Part shown: in pieces, positions 6,180 to 14,954 of the stretch | Numbering within the stretch: the first letter of the stretch is position 1 | Layout: each line of letters opens with the position of its first letter | NCBI GenBank assembly: GCA_002311635.1 | Contig: DBZJ01000041.1 | Coordinates: forward strand, 1 to 24,184 | DNA: 24,184 nt | Direction: 5' to 3' | Origin: Syntrophaceae bacterium UBA1163 | GTDB lineage: Bacteria > Desulfobacterota > BSN033 > UBA1163 | Notes under the pieces: generated by a model | Databases searched by the model: none | What the model saw: only the letters and a program-made list of their open reading frames with translations | Told to the model about the DNA's origin: nothing | Translations under genes and position numbers: made by a program

Positions 6180-7868
6180 CTATACCAGTCTCATTTGATT
6201 CAACGGTTCTCCTGCCGGGACCATGGGATAGACATTTTCCTCGGGATCGATCTCGAAGTCGATGATGACGGGCTCGGGAGTCGAGAACGCCTTCTTTAAC
6301 GTTGGGACCACGTCCTCTGGTTTAGTCGCTCTCAGGCCCACTGCTCCGTAAGCTTCCGCCAATTTGACAAAGTCCGGGGAGATGCCTTCCAGGGAAACGG
6401 AGGCGTAGCGTTTTCCGTAGAAGAATTCCTGCCACTGTCTTACCATTCCAAGGTAACCGTTATTCAGGATGGCCACTTTTACCGGCAATCGATACTGAAC
6501 GACCGTGGCCAGTTCTTGGGAGTTCATCTGGAAACTTCCATCGCCTGAAATATCGATCACCAGCTTGTTCGGAAAAGCCACTTGCGCACCCATGGCCGCC
6601 GGAAAGCCATAACCCATCGTCCCCAGTCCTCCTGAAGTGAGCAATGTCCTGGGTCTGAGAAACGGGAAATACTGGGCTGTCCACATCTGGTTCTGGCCCA
6701 CCTCCGTAGAGATGATGGCATCGCCTTTGGTAAGCTCGAAAATCTTTTCGATGACGTACTGAGGCTTGATGATCTCCCGCTGCTCATAATTCATGCTGTG
6801 GACCGCCCGAAATTTGTCGATCTGATGATGCCATTTTTCCAATCCAGCTCTGAACGTGCCGACATCTTCCTCTTCGAGGAAAGAGAGAATTTTGGAAAGG
6901 ACATGTTTGCAGTCGCCGACAATAGGCAGGTCTACTCTTACATTTTTGCTGATGGAAGTAGGATCGATATCGATGTGGATGATCTTGGCCTGGGGGGCGA
7001 AGGCCTCGATCTTTCCCGTAACCCGGTCATCGAAACGAGATCCGATGGCGATGAGGAGGTCAGACTCCATGACCGCCATATTGGCCCAGTAGGTTCCATG
7101 CATTCCCAGCATTCCCAGAGAAAGAGGATTATTTCCGGGGATGCTGCCCAATCCCATCAAGGTCATGGTGACGGGAATTCCCAGCTTTTCAGCAAAAAGT
7201 GTAAGCTCCTTCGAAGCGTTTGAAGAGATGATGCCGCCCCCGACATACAGCACGGGCTTCTTGGACTTCATTACCAGTTTAACAGCCCTTTGAATCTGGC
7301 CGACATGTCCTTCATAAGTGGGCTGGTAGCCTCGAATAGAGACTTTTTCAGGATATTTGAATTCGGCGGATTCGGCCTGAACATCTTTGGGAAGATCGAT
7401 AAGAACCGGTCCGGGCCTTCCGCTTCGGGCCACATAGAAAGCTTCCTTTATTGTTCGAGCCAAGTCTTTGACATCTTTCACAAGGTAATTGTGCTTCGTA
7501 CATGGCCTGGTGATGCCAATAATGTCCGCCTCCTGAAAGGCATCGTTTCCGATCAGAAGCGTGGGGACCTGGCCGGTTATGATAACCATCGGGACAGAGT
7601 CCATAAAGGCCGTGGCAATGCCGGTCACCGTATTGGTCGCCCCCGGTCCGGAGGTGACGATGACGACCCCGACCCTTCCTGTGGCGCGGGAATATCCATC
7701 TGCTGCATGAACCGCCGCCTGTTCGTGCCGGACCAACACCTGCTTGAATGGCGCACTTTGGAGTTCATCGAAAAGCGGGAGGACAGCGCCACCGGGGTAG
7801 TTGAAAATGGTCTCTACCCCTTCCTTCTTCAAAGATTCAACGATGATTTGAGAACCGGTCTTTTTCAT
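6180..7868 (-). CDS. ilvB: Acetolactate synthase, large catalytic subunit
   Basis: ThDP-dependent enzyme that condenses two pyruvates to acetolactate, or pyruvate and 2-oxobutyrate to acetohydroxybutyrate; first common step of branched-chain amino acid synthesis. The 562-residue product shows [12 protein letters not shown] (23-34), the catalytic glutamate in VRHEQAA (E49), TSGPGATN (71-78), a central FAD-binding domain (about 190-325) with [10 protein letters not shown], and the ThDP/Mg motif GDGSF (441-445) through NN (468-469). All key positions look intact. It heads ilvB-ilvN-ilvC-psd-pssA. The ATG has no strong ribosome binding site because the upstream gap is a repeat array. I saw no leader peptide or T-box that would point to attenuation. 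Confidence 0.97.
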   Translation of the reverse strand: MKKTGSQIIVESLKKEGVETIFNYPGGAVLPLFDELQSAPFKQVLVRHEQAAVHAADGYSRATGRVGVVIVTSGPGATNTVTGIATAFMDSVPMVIITGQVPTLLIGNDAFQEADIIGITRPCTKHNYLVKDVKDLARTIKEAFYVARSGRPGPVLIDLPKDVQAESAEFKYPEKVSIRGYQPTYEGHVGQIQRAVKLVMKSKKPVLYVGGGIISSNASKELTLFAEKLGIPVTMTLMGLGSIPGNNPLSLGMLGMHGTYWANMAVMESDLLIAIGSRFDDRVTGKIEAFAPQAKIIHIDIDPTSISKNVRVDLPIVGDCKHVLSKILSFLEEEDVGTFRAGLEKWHHQIDKFRAVHSMNYEQREIIKPQYVIEKIFELTKGDAIISTEVGQNQMWTAQYFPFLRPRTLLTSGGLGTMGYGFPAAMGAQVAFPNKLVIDISGDGSFQMNSQELATVVQYRLPVKVAILNNGYLGMVRQWQEFFYGKRYASVSLEGISPDFVKLAEAYGAVGLRATKPEDVVPTLKKAFSTPEPVIIDFEIDPEENVYPMVPAGEPLNQMRLV

Positions 7869-7878
7869 GATGAATCAC

Positions 7879-8010
7879 AATGGCAAATGTCAAAGCCCAA
7901 AGTTCAAAGGAAATCCAAATGATTGAACGATAAACAAAAAATACAAGCAAACCTTTGATATTTTAACATTTGAGGTTGATTTGACATTTGGATTTTGAAC
8001 TTTGACATTG
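7879..8010. repeat. Inverted heptad array upstream of ilvB
   Basis: The left arm consists of units such as AATGGCA, AATGTCA, AAGCCCA, AAGTTCA (7879-7920). The right arm has GACATTT, GGATTTT, GAACTTT, GACATTG (7983-8010). The reverse complement of the right arm resembles the left arm unit by unit, with an AT-rich spacer of about 60 bases. Same family as 6074-6170. Confidence 0.65.
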
Positions 8011-8018
8011 ATTCTCAG

Positions 8019-8237
8019 TTATCGGTGCTGCATCAATATTTTTTCCATCTGATCTTTGAGTGCCAGTTTTTTCTTCTTAATGATTTTTATCTCCACTTCA
8101 TCCTGAGGGGTGAGAAATGGCTTTTTCTCCAGCTCATCCAATTGTTTTGCAAGCTGGGTATGCGCTTGTTTTACTTTTGAAAATTCTTCATTTTCTCTCA
8201 CCAGCTTTTCAATCAACGCCTCCTCTTTAGTCGTCAT
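8019..8237 (-). CDS. DUF465 (YdcH-like) small coiled-coil protein
   Basis: 72-residue, highly charged, helical protein of the DUF465/YdcH type; function unknown. The heptad-like pattern (LIEKLVRENEEF, AHTQLAKQLDELEKK) followed by LTPQDEVEIKIIKKKKLALKDQMEKIL is the family signature: two helices, the second ending in a basic stretch. The ATG at 8237 is chosen over a TTG at 8273 because GGGGGG lies just upstream and the family begins near this Met. It is the first gene after a putative promoter at 8291-8318 and lies 150 bases upstream of ilvB, so it may lead the ilv transcript. Confidence 0.85.
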   Translation of the reverse strand: MTTKEEALIEKLVRENEEFSKVKQAHTQLAKQLDELEKKPFLTPQDEVEIKIIKKKKLALKDQMEKILMQHR

Positions 8238-8290
8238 CTCAACCCCCCGATATGGAAAAACGTGGTCACTCAAGACAGCTTAACAAAAAA

Positions 8291-8318
8291 AGCTAATATA
8301 ATCCAGCTATTTTGTCAA
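8291..8318 (-). promoter_or_regulatory. Putative sigma70 promoter for DUF465 and possibly ilv
   Basis: On the minus strand a consensus TTGACA (8318-8313) is followed after 16 bases by a weak TTAGCT (8296-8291), in an AT-rich tract. The strong -35 and the position just upstream of the DUF465 gene are the support; the -10 is poor. Confidence 0.45.
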
Positions 8319-8325
8319 CTTATTG

Positions 8326-8385
8326 CCACCCGGTGAAGGGCAGAGCCCGGACCTCCCCGGATACGAGCCGGTCAGGGGTAGGTGG
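8326..8385. other. GC-rich structured segment after tsaB
   Basis: Nested complementary pieces: CCACC (8326-8330) with GGTGG (8381-8385), and ACCTCCCC (8351-8358) with GGGG plus AGGT (8375-8383, one bulged T), around a loop that contains two CCGG tetramers. There is no T run on either strand, so it is not a standard terminator. It may be a structured 3' end of the tsaB transcript or a repeat. Confidence 0.35.
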
Positions 8386-8390
8386 AGAGT

Positions 8391-9101
8391 CTAAATCGGG
8401 ATTTGACTGGAATGTTTCTCTTGCCATTTCATTTCAGCTTCTGAGGGCCTGACATAAAGAGGGGAAAAAGCCGAAAGGTTCAAATGCTCACCTCTCTTGA
8501 GGAGTTCCATCCCCAATTTTGCCACCATCGAGCCATGAGAAACATGAAAGGGAGCAGAGGGAAGAATGGCGAAGGAGGGGAGGCAGTTCGCAAGAAAGTC
8601 CCCATAGGTTTTTACTCCGTCGCCGACGAAAATAGTTTGTTCCTTAATCTGTCTGACAAGGTTCTCAGGCGAGATCGCCTGATATTCCGATTGCCGCCTG
8701 AGGGACCCCCCTTCTCCGTAGCGATAAAAAGCAGTATAGACTTCCTTCTTCTTGGCGTCGAGGATCGGGCAGATAAGGTAAGAGGTGGGAGCGATTTGGG
8801 AGGCCAGGACGTCGAGCGTAGAGACACCTGCCGCGGGTTTTCCGGTTGCAAAGGCCAAGCCTTTCACAGTGCTGACCCCGATTCTCAATCCTGTGAAGGA
8901 GCCGGGGCCGATGGCGATCGCCCATCCTTCGACCTGTTCAATACGGCAGCGAGCTTCTCTCAGCACAAACTCGATTGCCCCAAGGAGCCTTTCAGAATGG
9001 GTCACCGGAATATTGAGAAGATAATCGGAGACGACCTCTCCGTCATCCATCAATCCCACGGCCCCGCACGGCGACGAGGTGTCAATTCCGAGGACTTTCA
9101 T
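8391..9101 (-). CDS. tsaB: tRNA t6A biosynthesis protein TsaB
   Basis: TsaB is the non-catalytic ASKHA-fold partner of TsaD in the complex that forms N6-threonylcarbamoyladenosine at A37 of ANN-decoding tRNAs. The 236-residue product begins MKVLGIDTSSPCGAVGL, has THSERLL (34-40) and the diagnostic GPGSFTGLRIG (65-75) followed by STVKGLAFA. Length is normal. The ATG at 9101 matches the family start; ATG at 9113 (MGSEMKV) is nearer a GGGAGG sequence and cannot be excluded. The gene starts one base after the rseP stop if 9101 is right, so it is the last gene of the uppS-cdsA-dxr-rseP-tsaB group. Confidence 0.94.
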   Translation of the reverse strand: MKVLGIDTSSPCGAVGLMDDGEVVSDYLLNIPVTHSERLLGAIEFVLREARCRIEQVEGWAIAIGPGSFTGLRIGVSTVKGLAFATGKPAAGVSTLDVLASQIAPTSYLICPILDAKKKEVYTAFYRYGEGGSLRRQSEYQAISPENLVRQIKEQTIFVGDGVKTYGDFLANCLPSFAILPSAPFHVSHGSMVAKLGMELLKRGEHLNLSAFSPLYVRPSEAEMKWQEKHSSQIPI

Positions 9102-9102
9102 C

Positions 9103-10236
9103 TCAGAACCCATATCCTCCCGGGAAAAAGATCCTTCGAAGATCGTTATGAAAGGCATAAAGCATCAGGAGGATGATGAGAATGAGCCCGATCTGTTGGG
9201 CAATTTCCATCTTCTTGATACTGACGGGCCTCCCTAAAACTGCTTCCATCACAAGAAAAAGGAGATGGCCACCGTCGAGAATAGGGATAGGAAAAAGATT
9301 AATCAGGCCAAGGTTAATACCCAGAATGGCGATGAGGCCTAACAAATAGGGAAGCCCTTTTTTCCCCTGCTTCCCCGCTTCTTGAGCGATCTGGATGGGG
9401 CCACCGATTGTCTTCGCAGAGATTTCCCCGGAAACCATTTTTACTAAGACAATCACGGTTAATTTTGTCAGGTACCAAGATCGGAGCCCGCCTTCGTAGA
9501 CCGCCTCGCCGATGCCAATCTTTTTATAAAGGTATGTCGTTTCATCGTAAGGAGCAGAGATGCCGATCAGATATACGGTTTTTTCCCCTTGGTCTGTTCT
9601 TTCTTTCGACATCTTCGGGTTGATTCTGAATGCCAAATGTTCTTCTTTCCGCTTCACCTTTATCAGGAGCGTTTCCCCTCCACTGCTTCGAATCTTATTG
9701 GAAAGGTCATCCCACGTAGCGACGCTCGCGCCGTTGACGGAGAGAATGACATCCCCCCTTCTCAAACCGGCCTGTGCCGCTGGAAAACCCGGGCTGAGGT
9801 CGCCGATCTTCGCGGGAAGGGGCAAGGTGTCGTACGGGATGCCGAAGAGGATGAAACTGAAACAAAGGACGACCAAGGTAAGAAACATATTGAAAAAAGG
9901 GCCGGCACAGATAATTAAAACCCGTTTCCAGATCGGTTGAAAGGAGAACGAACGTGTCCGGTCTTCCTCCTTCACTTCCTCACCGCGATCTTCCCCTATC
10001 AGCTTAACGTATCCCCCCAAGGGAACGCCGGAAACTTGATACTGGGTTTCTCCGATTTTCCTTCCGATGAGCCTGGGTCCGAAACCCAGAGAAAAGGTAA
10101 TCACACCGACACCCAATTTCTTCGCGAGCAAGAAGTGGCCGAGTTCGTGGACGAAGACGAGAATGCCGAGGACGAGGACAAAGTAGCCTGCCGAAACAAG
10201 GAAACCGGAATAGTTCGAAAAGATGGTGGTCAGCAC
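9103..10236 (-). CDS. rseP: RIP metalloprotease RseP (site-2 protease)
   Basis: Membrane-embedded zinc protease that cuts anti-sigma factors and leftover signal peptides within the inner membrane. The 377-residue product has the zinc-binding HELGH (H30, E31, H34) in the first membrane helix, a membrane segment around 104-133, one PDZ domain (about 143-200, LSPGFPAAQAGLRRGDVI), and the second zinc motif NLFPIPILDGGH (313-324, D321) with a final membrane helix around 348-362. One PDZ domain is the common form outside Gammaproteobacteria, which have two. Its start overlaps the end of dxr by seven bases. It could process an anti-sigma factor, but no such gene is in view. Confidence 0.96.
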   Translation of the reverse strand: MLTTIFSNYSGFLVSAGYFVLVLGILVFVHELGHFLLAKKLGVGVITFSLGFGPRLIGRKIGETQYQVSGVPLGGYVKLIGEDRGEEVKEEDRTRSFSFQPIWKRVLIICAGPFFNMFLTLVVLCFSFILFGIPYDTLPLPAKIGDLSPGFPAAQAGLRRGDVILSVNGASVATWDDLSNKIRSSGGETLLIKVKRKEEHLAFRINPKMSKERTDQGEKTVYLIGISAPYDETTYLYKKIGIGEAVYEGGLRSWYLTKLTVIVLVKMVSGEISAKTIGGPIQIAQEAGKQGKKGLPYLLGLIAILGINLGLINLFPIPILDGGHLLFLVMEAVLGRPVSIKKMEIAQQIGLILIILLMLYAFHNDLRRIFFPGGYGF

Positions 10237-11393
10237 GGTTTGCTCCCTTCTAAAATGGCTTTCGACCGCTCTCTGGCCCAGTGATCGGCTTTCAGAATAT
10301 CTTCAATCGTATGAACGGGCTTCACCTCATGCTCCCCCATCACCCTCTGGAGAAAGAGAGGGATTTCCGTAAATTTGAGAGATCCTTCTAAGAAGGCGCC
10401 GACGGCCACTTCATTGGCCGCATTGAGGATGGCGGGCATGGTCTCTCCGATCTCGATGGATTGGTAGGCCAATCGGAGACAAGGAAACCTTTGGAAATCG
10501 GGGGGTGAAAAAGTGAGGGCTTCGCTTTTCGAAAGGTCGAGGGAAGGCAATTTTAGATTGAGCCGCTCGGGAAAGGCAAGGGCGTAGGAGATGGGGATCT
10601 TCATATCCGTAATCCCCATCTGGGCGACGATGGAGCCGTCGACATATTCCACCATTGAGTGAACGACGCTCTGCGGATGGATCAGGACGACGATCTTTTC
10701 AACGGGGATATTGAAAAGCCAATGGGCCTCGATAACCTCCAGCCCTTTGTTCATCAGGGAGGCAGAATCGATGGTGATCTTCTTTCCCATCGTCCAGCGA
10801 GGATGGTTCAGAGCTTCTTTCACGGTGACTTCATGAAGCCTGGAAAGGGGAGAGTTGCGAAAGGGTCCTCCGGATGCCGTGAGGATCAGGCGGTGAACAT
10901 CCTCTTTCTGGTGGCCGAGCAGCGCTTGGAATATGGCGCTGTGTTCGCTGTCCACGGGGAGGATCTGGACGTGATTCTTTTTGGCCTCTTCCATCATGAT
11001 CTTTCCGGCCATGACGAGAGATTCTTTGTTGGCCAGAGCAATTTTTTTTCCGGTCTTGATCGCAGAGAGGGTGGGGATGAGGCCGACCGCACCCACGATG
11101 GCCGAAACGACCTGATCGACCTCCGGGTGGGTGGCTACCCGGATGAGCCCTTCCACCCCGTGAACGATTTCGACGGGTACGTTGGGAAGCTCTCTTTGAA
11201 GGGCTTCCGATAGTTCTTGATTGAGAACGGAGACGAGCTTTGGCCGAAACTGAAGGATTTGCCGCTTCAGGAGGTCGGTATTGAGGCCGGCAGAAAGGCT
11301 GACCACCTCAAATCGTTCTGGAAATTGACCAACGATATCGAGCGTATTGACCCCGATCGAGCCTGTTGAGCCCAGGATAGAAAGACGCTTCAT
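10230..11393 (-). CDS. dxr: 1-deoxy-D-xylulose 5-phosphate reductoisomerase
   Basis: Second enzyme of the MEP pathway: NADPH-dependent rearrangement and reduction of DXP to 2-C-methylerythritol 4-phosphate, feeding isoprenoids and the undecaprenyl chain made by UppS in the same group. The 387-residue protein shows the nucleotide-binding GSTGSIG (8-14), ANKESLVMAG, the metal-binding PVDSEHSAIFQ, the flexible-loop HPRWTMGKKITIDSASLMNKGLEVIEAHWLF, and HPQSVVHSMVEYVDGS. All are intact. ATGA overlap with cdsA upstream and a seven-base overlap with rseP downstream indicate tight coupling. Confidence 0.97.
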   Translation of the reverse strand: MKRLSILGSTGSIGVNTLDIVGQFPERFEVVSLSAGLNTDLLKRQILQFRPKLVSVLNQELSEALQRELPNVPVEIVHGVEGLIRVATHPEVDQVVSAIVGAVGLIPTLSAIKTGKKIALANKESLVMAGKIMMEEAKKNHVQILPVDSEHSAIFQALLGHQKEDVHRLILTASGGPFRNSPLSRLHEVTVKEALNHPRWTMGKKITIDSASLMNKGLEVIEAHWLFNIPVEKIVVLIHPQSVVHSMVEYVDGSIVAQMGITDMKIPISYALAFPERLNLKLPSLDLSKSEALTFSPPDFQRFPCLRLAYQSIEIGETMPAILNAANEVAVGAFLEGSLKFTEIPLFLQRVMGEHEVKPVHTIEDILKADHWARERSKAILEGSKPC

Positions 11394-12208
11394 GAGGTCT
11401 CCTTCAAGAGATAGAGGAGGCAGTAATAAAGAAAAGGAGCGGAGAAGAGGAAGCTGTCGAGGCGATCGAGCATGCCCCCGTGGCCGGGAATAAGGTTGCC
11501 CGAATCCTTTACCTGAGCACTCCGTTTCAGCATCGATTCCGTAAAATCTCCTAATTGACCAAAAAATCCTATGCCGGCGGCGAGAAGGATACAGGTTCCC
11601 TTCTTCATATGGGGGATGAATAGCGTGGCAAAGACGAGGGCCACGATGATGGAGCCGAGGATGGCTCCTCCCAGCCCTTCGAAGGTTTTTTTGGGACTGA
11701 TCTTGGGATAGAGTTTATGTCTTCCGAAGGAGGCGCCGCTCACCAAGGCAGAGATGTCCCCGGCCCAGACCGTTGTGATGAGAAAAAGAACCCATAGCCT
11801 TCCGTTCGTCATGTTTCTGACGAGCGAGACATAGGTAAGGAGAAATCCGATAAAGAGAATTCCGAAGAGAAGCATCCCCATCTTCGAGATGGTGGAAGAG
11901 AGATCCCTGGAAGTGCCCATGAAGAGGACGGAAAGAGTGAGGAGGACGACGACCAGGAAGGGAGGAATCTGTTTTAACTCTCCGAATGAAACGATGGCTG
12001 AGAGGACCAACCCCAGTCCTATCCCCATAGCGCGTTCGACCCATTTGGCATTTGGAAGGACAAGGCGGGTGTACTCTCGGAGTCCGAAAAAAGTGGCCAG
12101 AAGCACCATGAGGTAGAGCACAAACGGAGGAAACAGAGTGATCAGGAGGATGATCGGAGGGACCATGATCAACGCCATCCAAACTTTCCTCTTTTCTATT
12201 ATGCCCAT
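11390..12208 (-). CDS. cdsA: Phosphatidate cytidylyltransferase
   Basis: Makes CDP-diacylglycerol from phosphatidate and CTP in the inner membrane, the precursor used by PssA. The 272-residue protein has several membrane segments in its N-terminal two thirds and the family signature near the C-terminus: SPKKTFEGLGGAILGS, then GQLGDFTESMLKRSAQVKDS and PGHGGMLDRLDSF, which carry the metal- and CTP-binding acidic residues. The start overlaps nothing upstream; 96 bases with a heptad array separate it from uppS. The stop overlaps the dxr start (ATGA). Confidence 0.96.
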   Translation of the reverse strand: MGIIEKRKVWMALIMVPPIILLITLFPPFVLYLMVLLATFFGLREYTRLVLPNAKWVERAMGIGLGLVLSAIVSFGELKQIPPFLVVVLLTLSVLFMGTSRDLSSTISKMGMLLFGILFIGFLLTYVSLVRNMTNGRLWVLFLITTVWAGDISALVSGASFGRHKLYPKISPKKTFEGLGGAILGSIIVALVFATLFIPHMKKGTCILLAAGIGFFGQLGDFTESMLKRSAQVKDSGNLIPGHGGMLDRLDSFLFSAPFLYYCLLYLLKETS

Positions 12209-12219
12209 ACCATCCCTTT

Positions 12220-12303
12220 GATTTCAGATTTCGGATTTAAGATTTCAGATTGAAAAAGAACTTTGATTCAATTTGAAATTTGAAATTTGCAATCTGCAAT
12301 TCA
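12220..12303. repeat. Inverted heptad array between uppS and cdsA
   Basis: Left arm units GATTTCA, GATTTCG, GATTTAA, GATTTCA; right arm units AATTTGA, AATTTGA, AATTTGC, AATCTGC. The period is exactly seven bases in both arms, and the arms are roughly inverse complements. The unit sequence differs from the arrays around ilvB but the design is the same. Confidence 0.65.
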
Positions 12304-12304
12304 A

Positions 12305-13048
12305 TTATTCTTCGCGTCCGTTCAGTTGCTCGCTGGTCAGGCCGAATCTTCTCTCTCTCGATTGATAATCGGAGATGGCCTTCACAAGTTCGTTTCGGTC
12401 GAAATCCGGCCACAGGGTGTCGGTGACATATAACTCCGTGTAGGCGATCTGCCAAAGGAGGAAATTGGAAATGCGAAATTCACCACTTGTCCGGATGAGA
12501 AGGTCCGGATCGGATATCCCGCGGGTCCAGAGGTACTGAGAGAAGCGTTGAATCGTAATCTCCCCCGGTTTGATCCTTCCCGTCTGGAGGTCGGAGAGGA
12601 TCCCCTGGACCGCGTGAAGAATCTCCGAACGACCGCCGTAGCTTAACGCGAGATTAAGAAGCATCCCATCGCAGTGTTCGGTCCTTTTTTTCGTTTCTTC
12701 CAAGATCCTCTGGACATCGAGAGGAAGATCTTCGATGCGGCCGATGGCATTGAGCCTGATGTTATTCTGGACCATTTCGTCACACTCTTTTTGAAGGTAT
12801 TCTTTCAGCAGTCCCATCAGGGCCTTCACCTCGTCCGACGGCCTCTTCCAGTTCTCGATAGAGAAGGCGTAGAGCGTTAACACCTTGATCCCCAATTCGC
12901 GGCAAGCGGTGACGACTTCCCTGACGGCCCTGACTCCTTGCTTGTGGCCGGCGATTCGGTTCCGGAGCTTCTTTTTGGCCCAGCGCCCATTTCCATCCAT
13001 AATGATGGCGATGTGGCGGGGAAGATTTTCTTTATCGATTTCTTCCAT
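12305..13048 (-). CDS. uppS: Undecaprenyl diphosphate synthase (cis-prenyltransferase)
   Basis: Adds isopentenyl units in cis to farnesyl diphosphate to make the C55 carrier of peptidoglycan and O-antigen precursors. The 247-residue protein has HIAIIMDGNGRWAKK (12-26; D18 binds Mg, N20 and R22 bind substrate), a GHKQG segment, YAFSIENWKRP, and near the end SDPDLLIRTSGEFRISNFLLWQIAYTE, the binding site for isopentenyl diphosphate. Length is normal. It is the first gene after a good promoter at 13122-13150 and so probably heads uppS-cdsA-dxr-rseP-tsaB. Confidence 0.97.
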   Translation of the reverse strand: MEEIDKENLPRHIAIIMDGNGRWAKKKLRNRIAGHKQGVRAVREVVTACRELGIKVLTLYAFSIENWKRPSDEVKALMGLLKEYLQKECDEMVQNNIRLNAIGRIEDLPLDVQRILEETKKRTEHCDGMLLNLALSYGGRSEILHAVQGILSDLQTGRIKPGEITIQRFSQYLWTRGISDPDLLIRTSGEFRISNFLLWQIAYTELYVTDTLWPDFDRNELVKAISDYQSRERRFGLTSEQLNGREE

Positions 13049-13343
13049 AACGGAGAGGTCGTGTTGAAGACCGAGACGAGCGTTTTCTTTATGAAAGCAT
13101 CCTCAGATCAGCTATCGTTTTAAATTAGCATATCAGGTACTGTTTTTCAATGATTCACTCATCATCCGTGATCCGTGATCGTCATCCAGAACCTTGCTCC
13201 GACTCAAGTCATGCCGTCGGTTATCAAAAGACGCTGAAAAAATTTCAGCATGACGCGGATACCCGCGAGGTTTTGAGTTTCGGCTACGGATTATGAGCTA
13301 CGGAGAGAAAGATGTGCTGATAAAGGAAGATCCTTCGGGAAGG
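13049..13343. other. Gap between uppS and ferredoxin
   Basis: Apart from the uppS promoter this stretch holds repeat-like sequence: tandem ATCCGTG units (about 13157-13177), an inverted repeat GCTGAAA/TTTCAGC (13233-13239 and 13243-13249), and a CGTCATCC...CATGACGC pattern of the kind seen in dispersed palindromic repeats. I see no coding sequence. Confidence 0.45.
13122..13150 (-). promoter_or_regulatory. Putative sigma70 promoter of uppS operon
   Basis: Minus strand: TTGAAA (13150-13145), 17 bases, then TGC-TAATTT with an extended -10 (TAATTT at 13127-13122). It lies 74 bases upstream of the uppS ATG. Confidence 0.55.
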
Positions 13344-13384
13344 AGAAAGGGGGAAGATGTTCAGGAGGATTCCTCTCCCCCTTC
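13344..13384 (-). terminator. Strong hairpin after ferredoxin, possible terminator
   Basis: GAAAGGGGGAAGA (13344-13356 region) pairs with TCTCCCCCTTC (13374-13384) five bases past the ferredoxin stop. The stem is GC-rich and well placed to end the rpsB-to-ferredoxin transcript, but no T run follows, so factor-independent termination is uncertain. Confidence 0.4.
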
Positions 13385-13388
13385 GACG

Positions 13389-13562
13389 TCATTTTTCGAC
13401 AATCGCTTCAACAGGGCATACCTCAAAACAGCTTCCGCATTCCGTGCATTTCTCTTCGTTGATGACATAGGGTTCCCCTTCTTCAATGGCTTCAGCGGGG
13501 CATTCTTCCGCGCACGTCCCGCAGGCCACACATTCTTCCGTAATGACATAAGCCACCGGCAT
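13389..13562 (-). CDS. 2[4Fe-4S] bacterial-type ferredoxin, 57 residues
   Basis: Small soluble electron carrier. Two CxxCxxCxxxCP motifs are intact: C11, C14, C17, C21 and C39, C42, C45, C49, each ending in CPxEAI as in clostridial-type ferredoxins; the halves are clearly related by internal duplication (YVITEECVACGTCAEECP and YVINEEKCTECGSCFEVCP). It should carry two low-potential clusters. The ATG is preceded by AAAGGGGGG. It begins 15 bases after the frr stop and ends just before a strong hairpin, so it is probably the last gene of rpsB-tsf-pyrH-frr. No redox partner is next to it. Its short length makes it easy to miss in automatic calling. Confidence 0.95.
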   Translation of the reverse strand: MPVAYVITEECVACGTCAEECPAEAIEEGEPYVINEEKCTECGSCFEVCPVEAIVEK

Positions 13563-13577
13563 CACCCCCCTTTCATC

Positions 13578-14138
13578 TCAAGAGATTTCTAAGATTTCTT
13601 TTTCCTTGGCGGCCAGAACCGTATCCACTTTCTCGATAAATTGATCGGTCGATTTTTGCACCTTATCCATGGACTGATGGAGTTCATCCTGAGAGATCTT
13701 TTTATTTTTCTCCAGCCCCTTCAACTGATCGTTTCCCTCTCTCCGGATGTTTCGAATCGCCACTTTTGCGCCCTCCGCCATCTTTCTCACCACCTTGACC
13801 AGTTCCTTACGCCGTTCTTCCGTCAGTCGAGGGATGTTGATCCGAATCATCTTCCCATCACTCGCCGGGGTCACTCCGAGTTCCGATTTGAGGATGGCCT
13901 TTTCAATTTCGCCAATGCCGGAGGTATCCCAGGGTTGAATGGTGACGAGTCTGGGCTCGGGGACGGATAAGGTGGCCAACTGGTTAAGAGGCGTTGGCGT
14001 ACCGTAGTAATCCACCCGGATATCATCGAAGAGCGCCAGGGAGGCCCTGCCCGTCCTGATCTTATTCAAATCCGCCTTGAGGGAAGAGAGCGTTTTTTCC
14101 ATCTTGGCGACCGCTTCGCCATACGTCTTATCATCCAT
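13578..14138 (-). CDS. frr: Ribosome recycling factor
   Basis: Splits the post-termination ribosome together with EF-G. The 186-residue length is standard. Family features are the first long helix with LNKIRTGRASLALFDDIRVDYYGTPTPLNQLATLSVPEPRLVTIQPWD, SGIGEIEKAILKSELGVTP, the RINIPRLTEERRKELVK block, and the C-terminal helix with IRNIRREGND. It begins three bases after the pyrH stop and ends 15 bases before the ferredoxin gene. Confidence 0.97.
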   Translation of the reverse strand: MDDKTYGEAVAKMEKTLSSLKADLNKIRTGRASLALFDDIRVDYYGTPTPLNQLATLSVPEPRLVTIQPWDTSGIGEIEKAILKSELGVTPASDGKMIRINIPRLTEERRKELVKVVRKMAEGAKVAIRNIRREGNDQLKGLEKNKKISQDELHQSMDKVQKSTDQFIEKVDTVLAAKEKEILEIS

Positions 14139-14141
14139 GAT

Positions 14142-14954
<813 letters not shown>

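Noticed and set aside
6074..8010. Heptad arrays as CRISPR
   Set aside because: Units are seven bases, directly adjacent and degenerate; there are no unique spacers and no cas genes.
8335..8356. Similarity of the minus strand to the AGTCCGGGCTC block of RNase P RNA
   Set aside because: Only about a dozen bases agree; the rest of the conserved RNase P core is absent from this 117-base gap.
13361..13549. 62-codon minus-strand frame
   Set aside because: It is another frame over the 57-residue ferredoxin, which has eight correctly spaced cysteines and a ribosome binding site.
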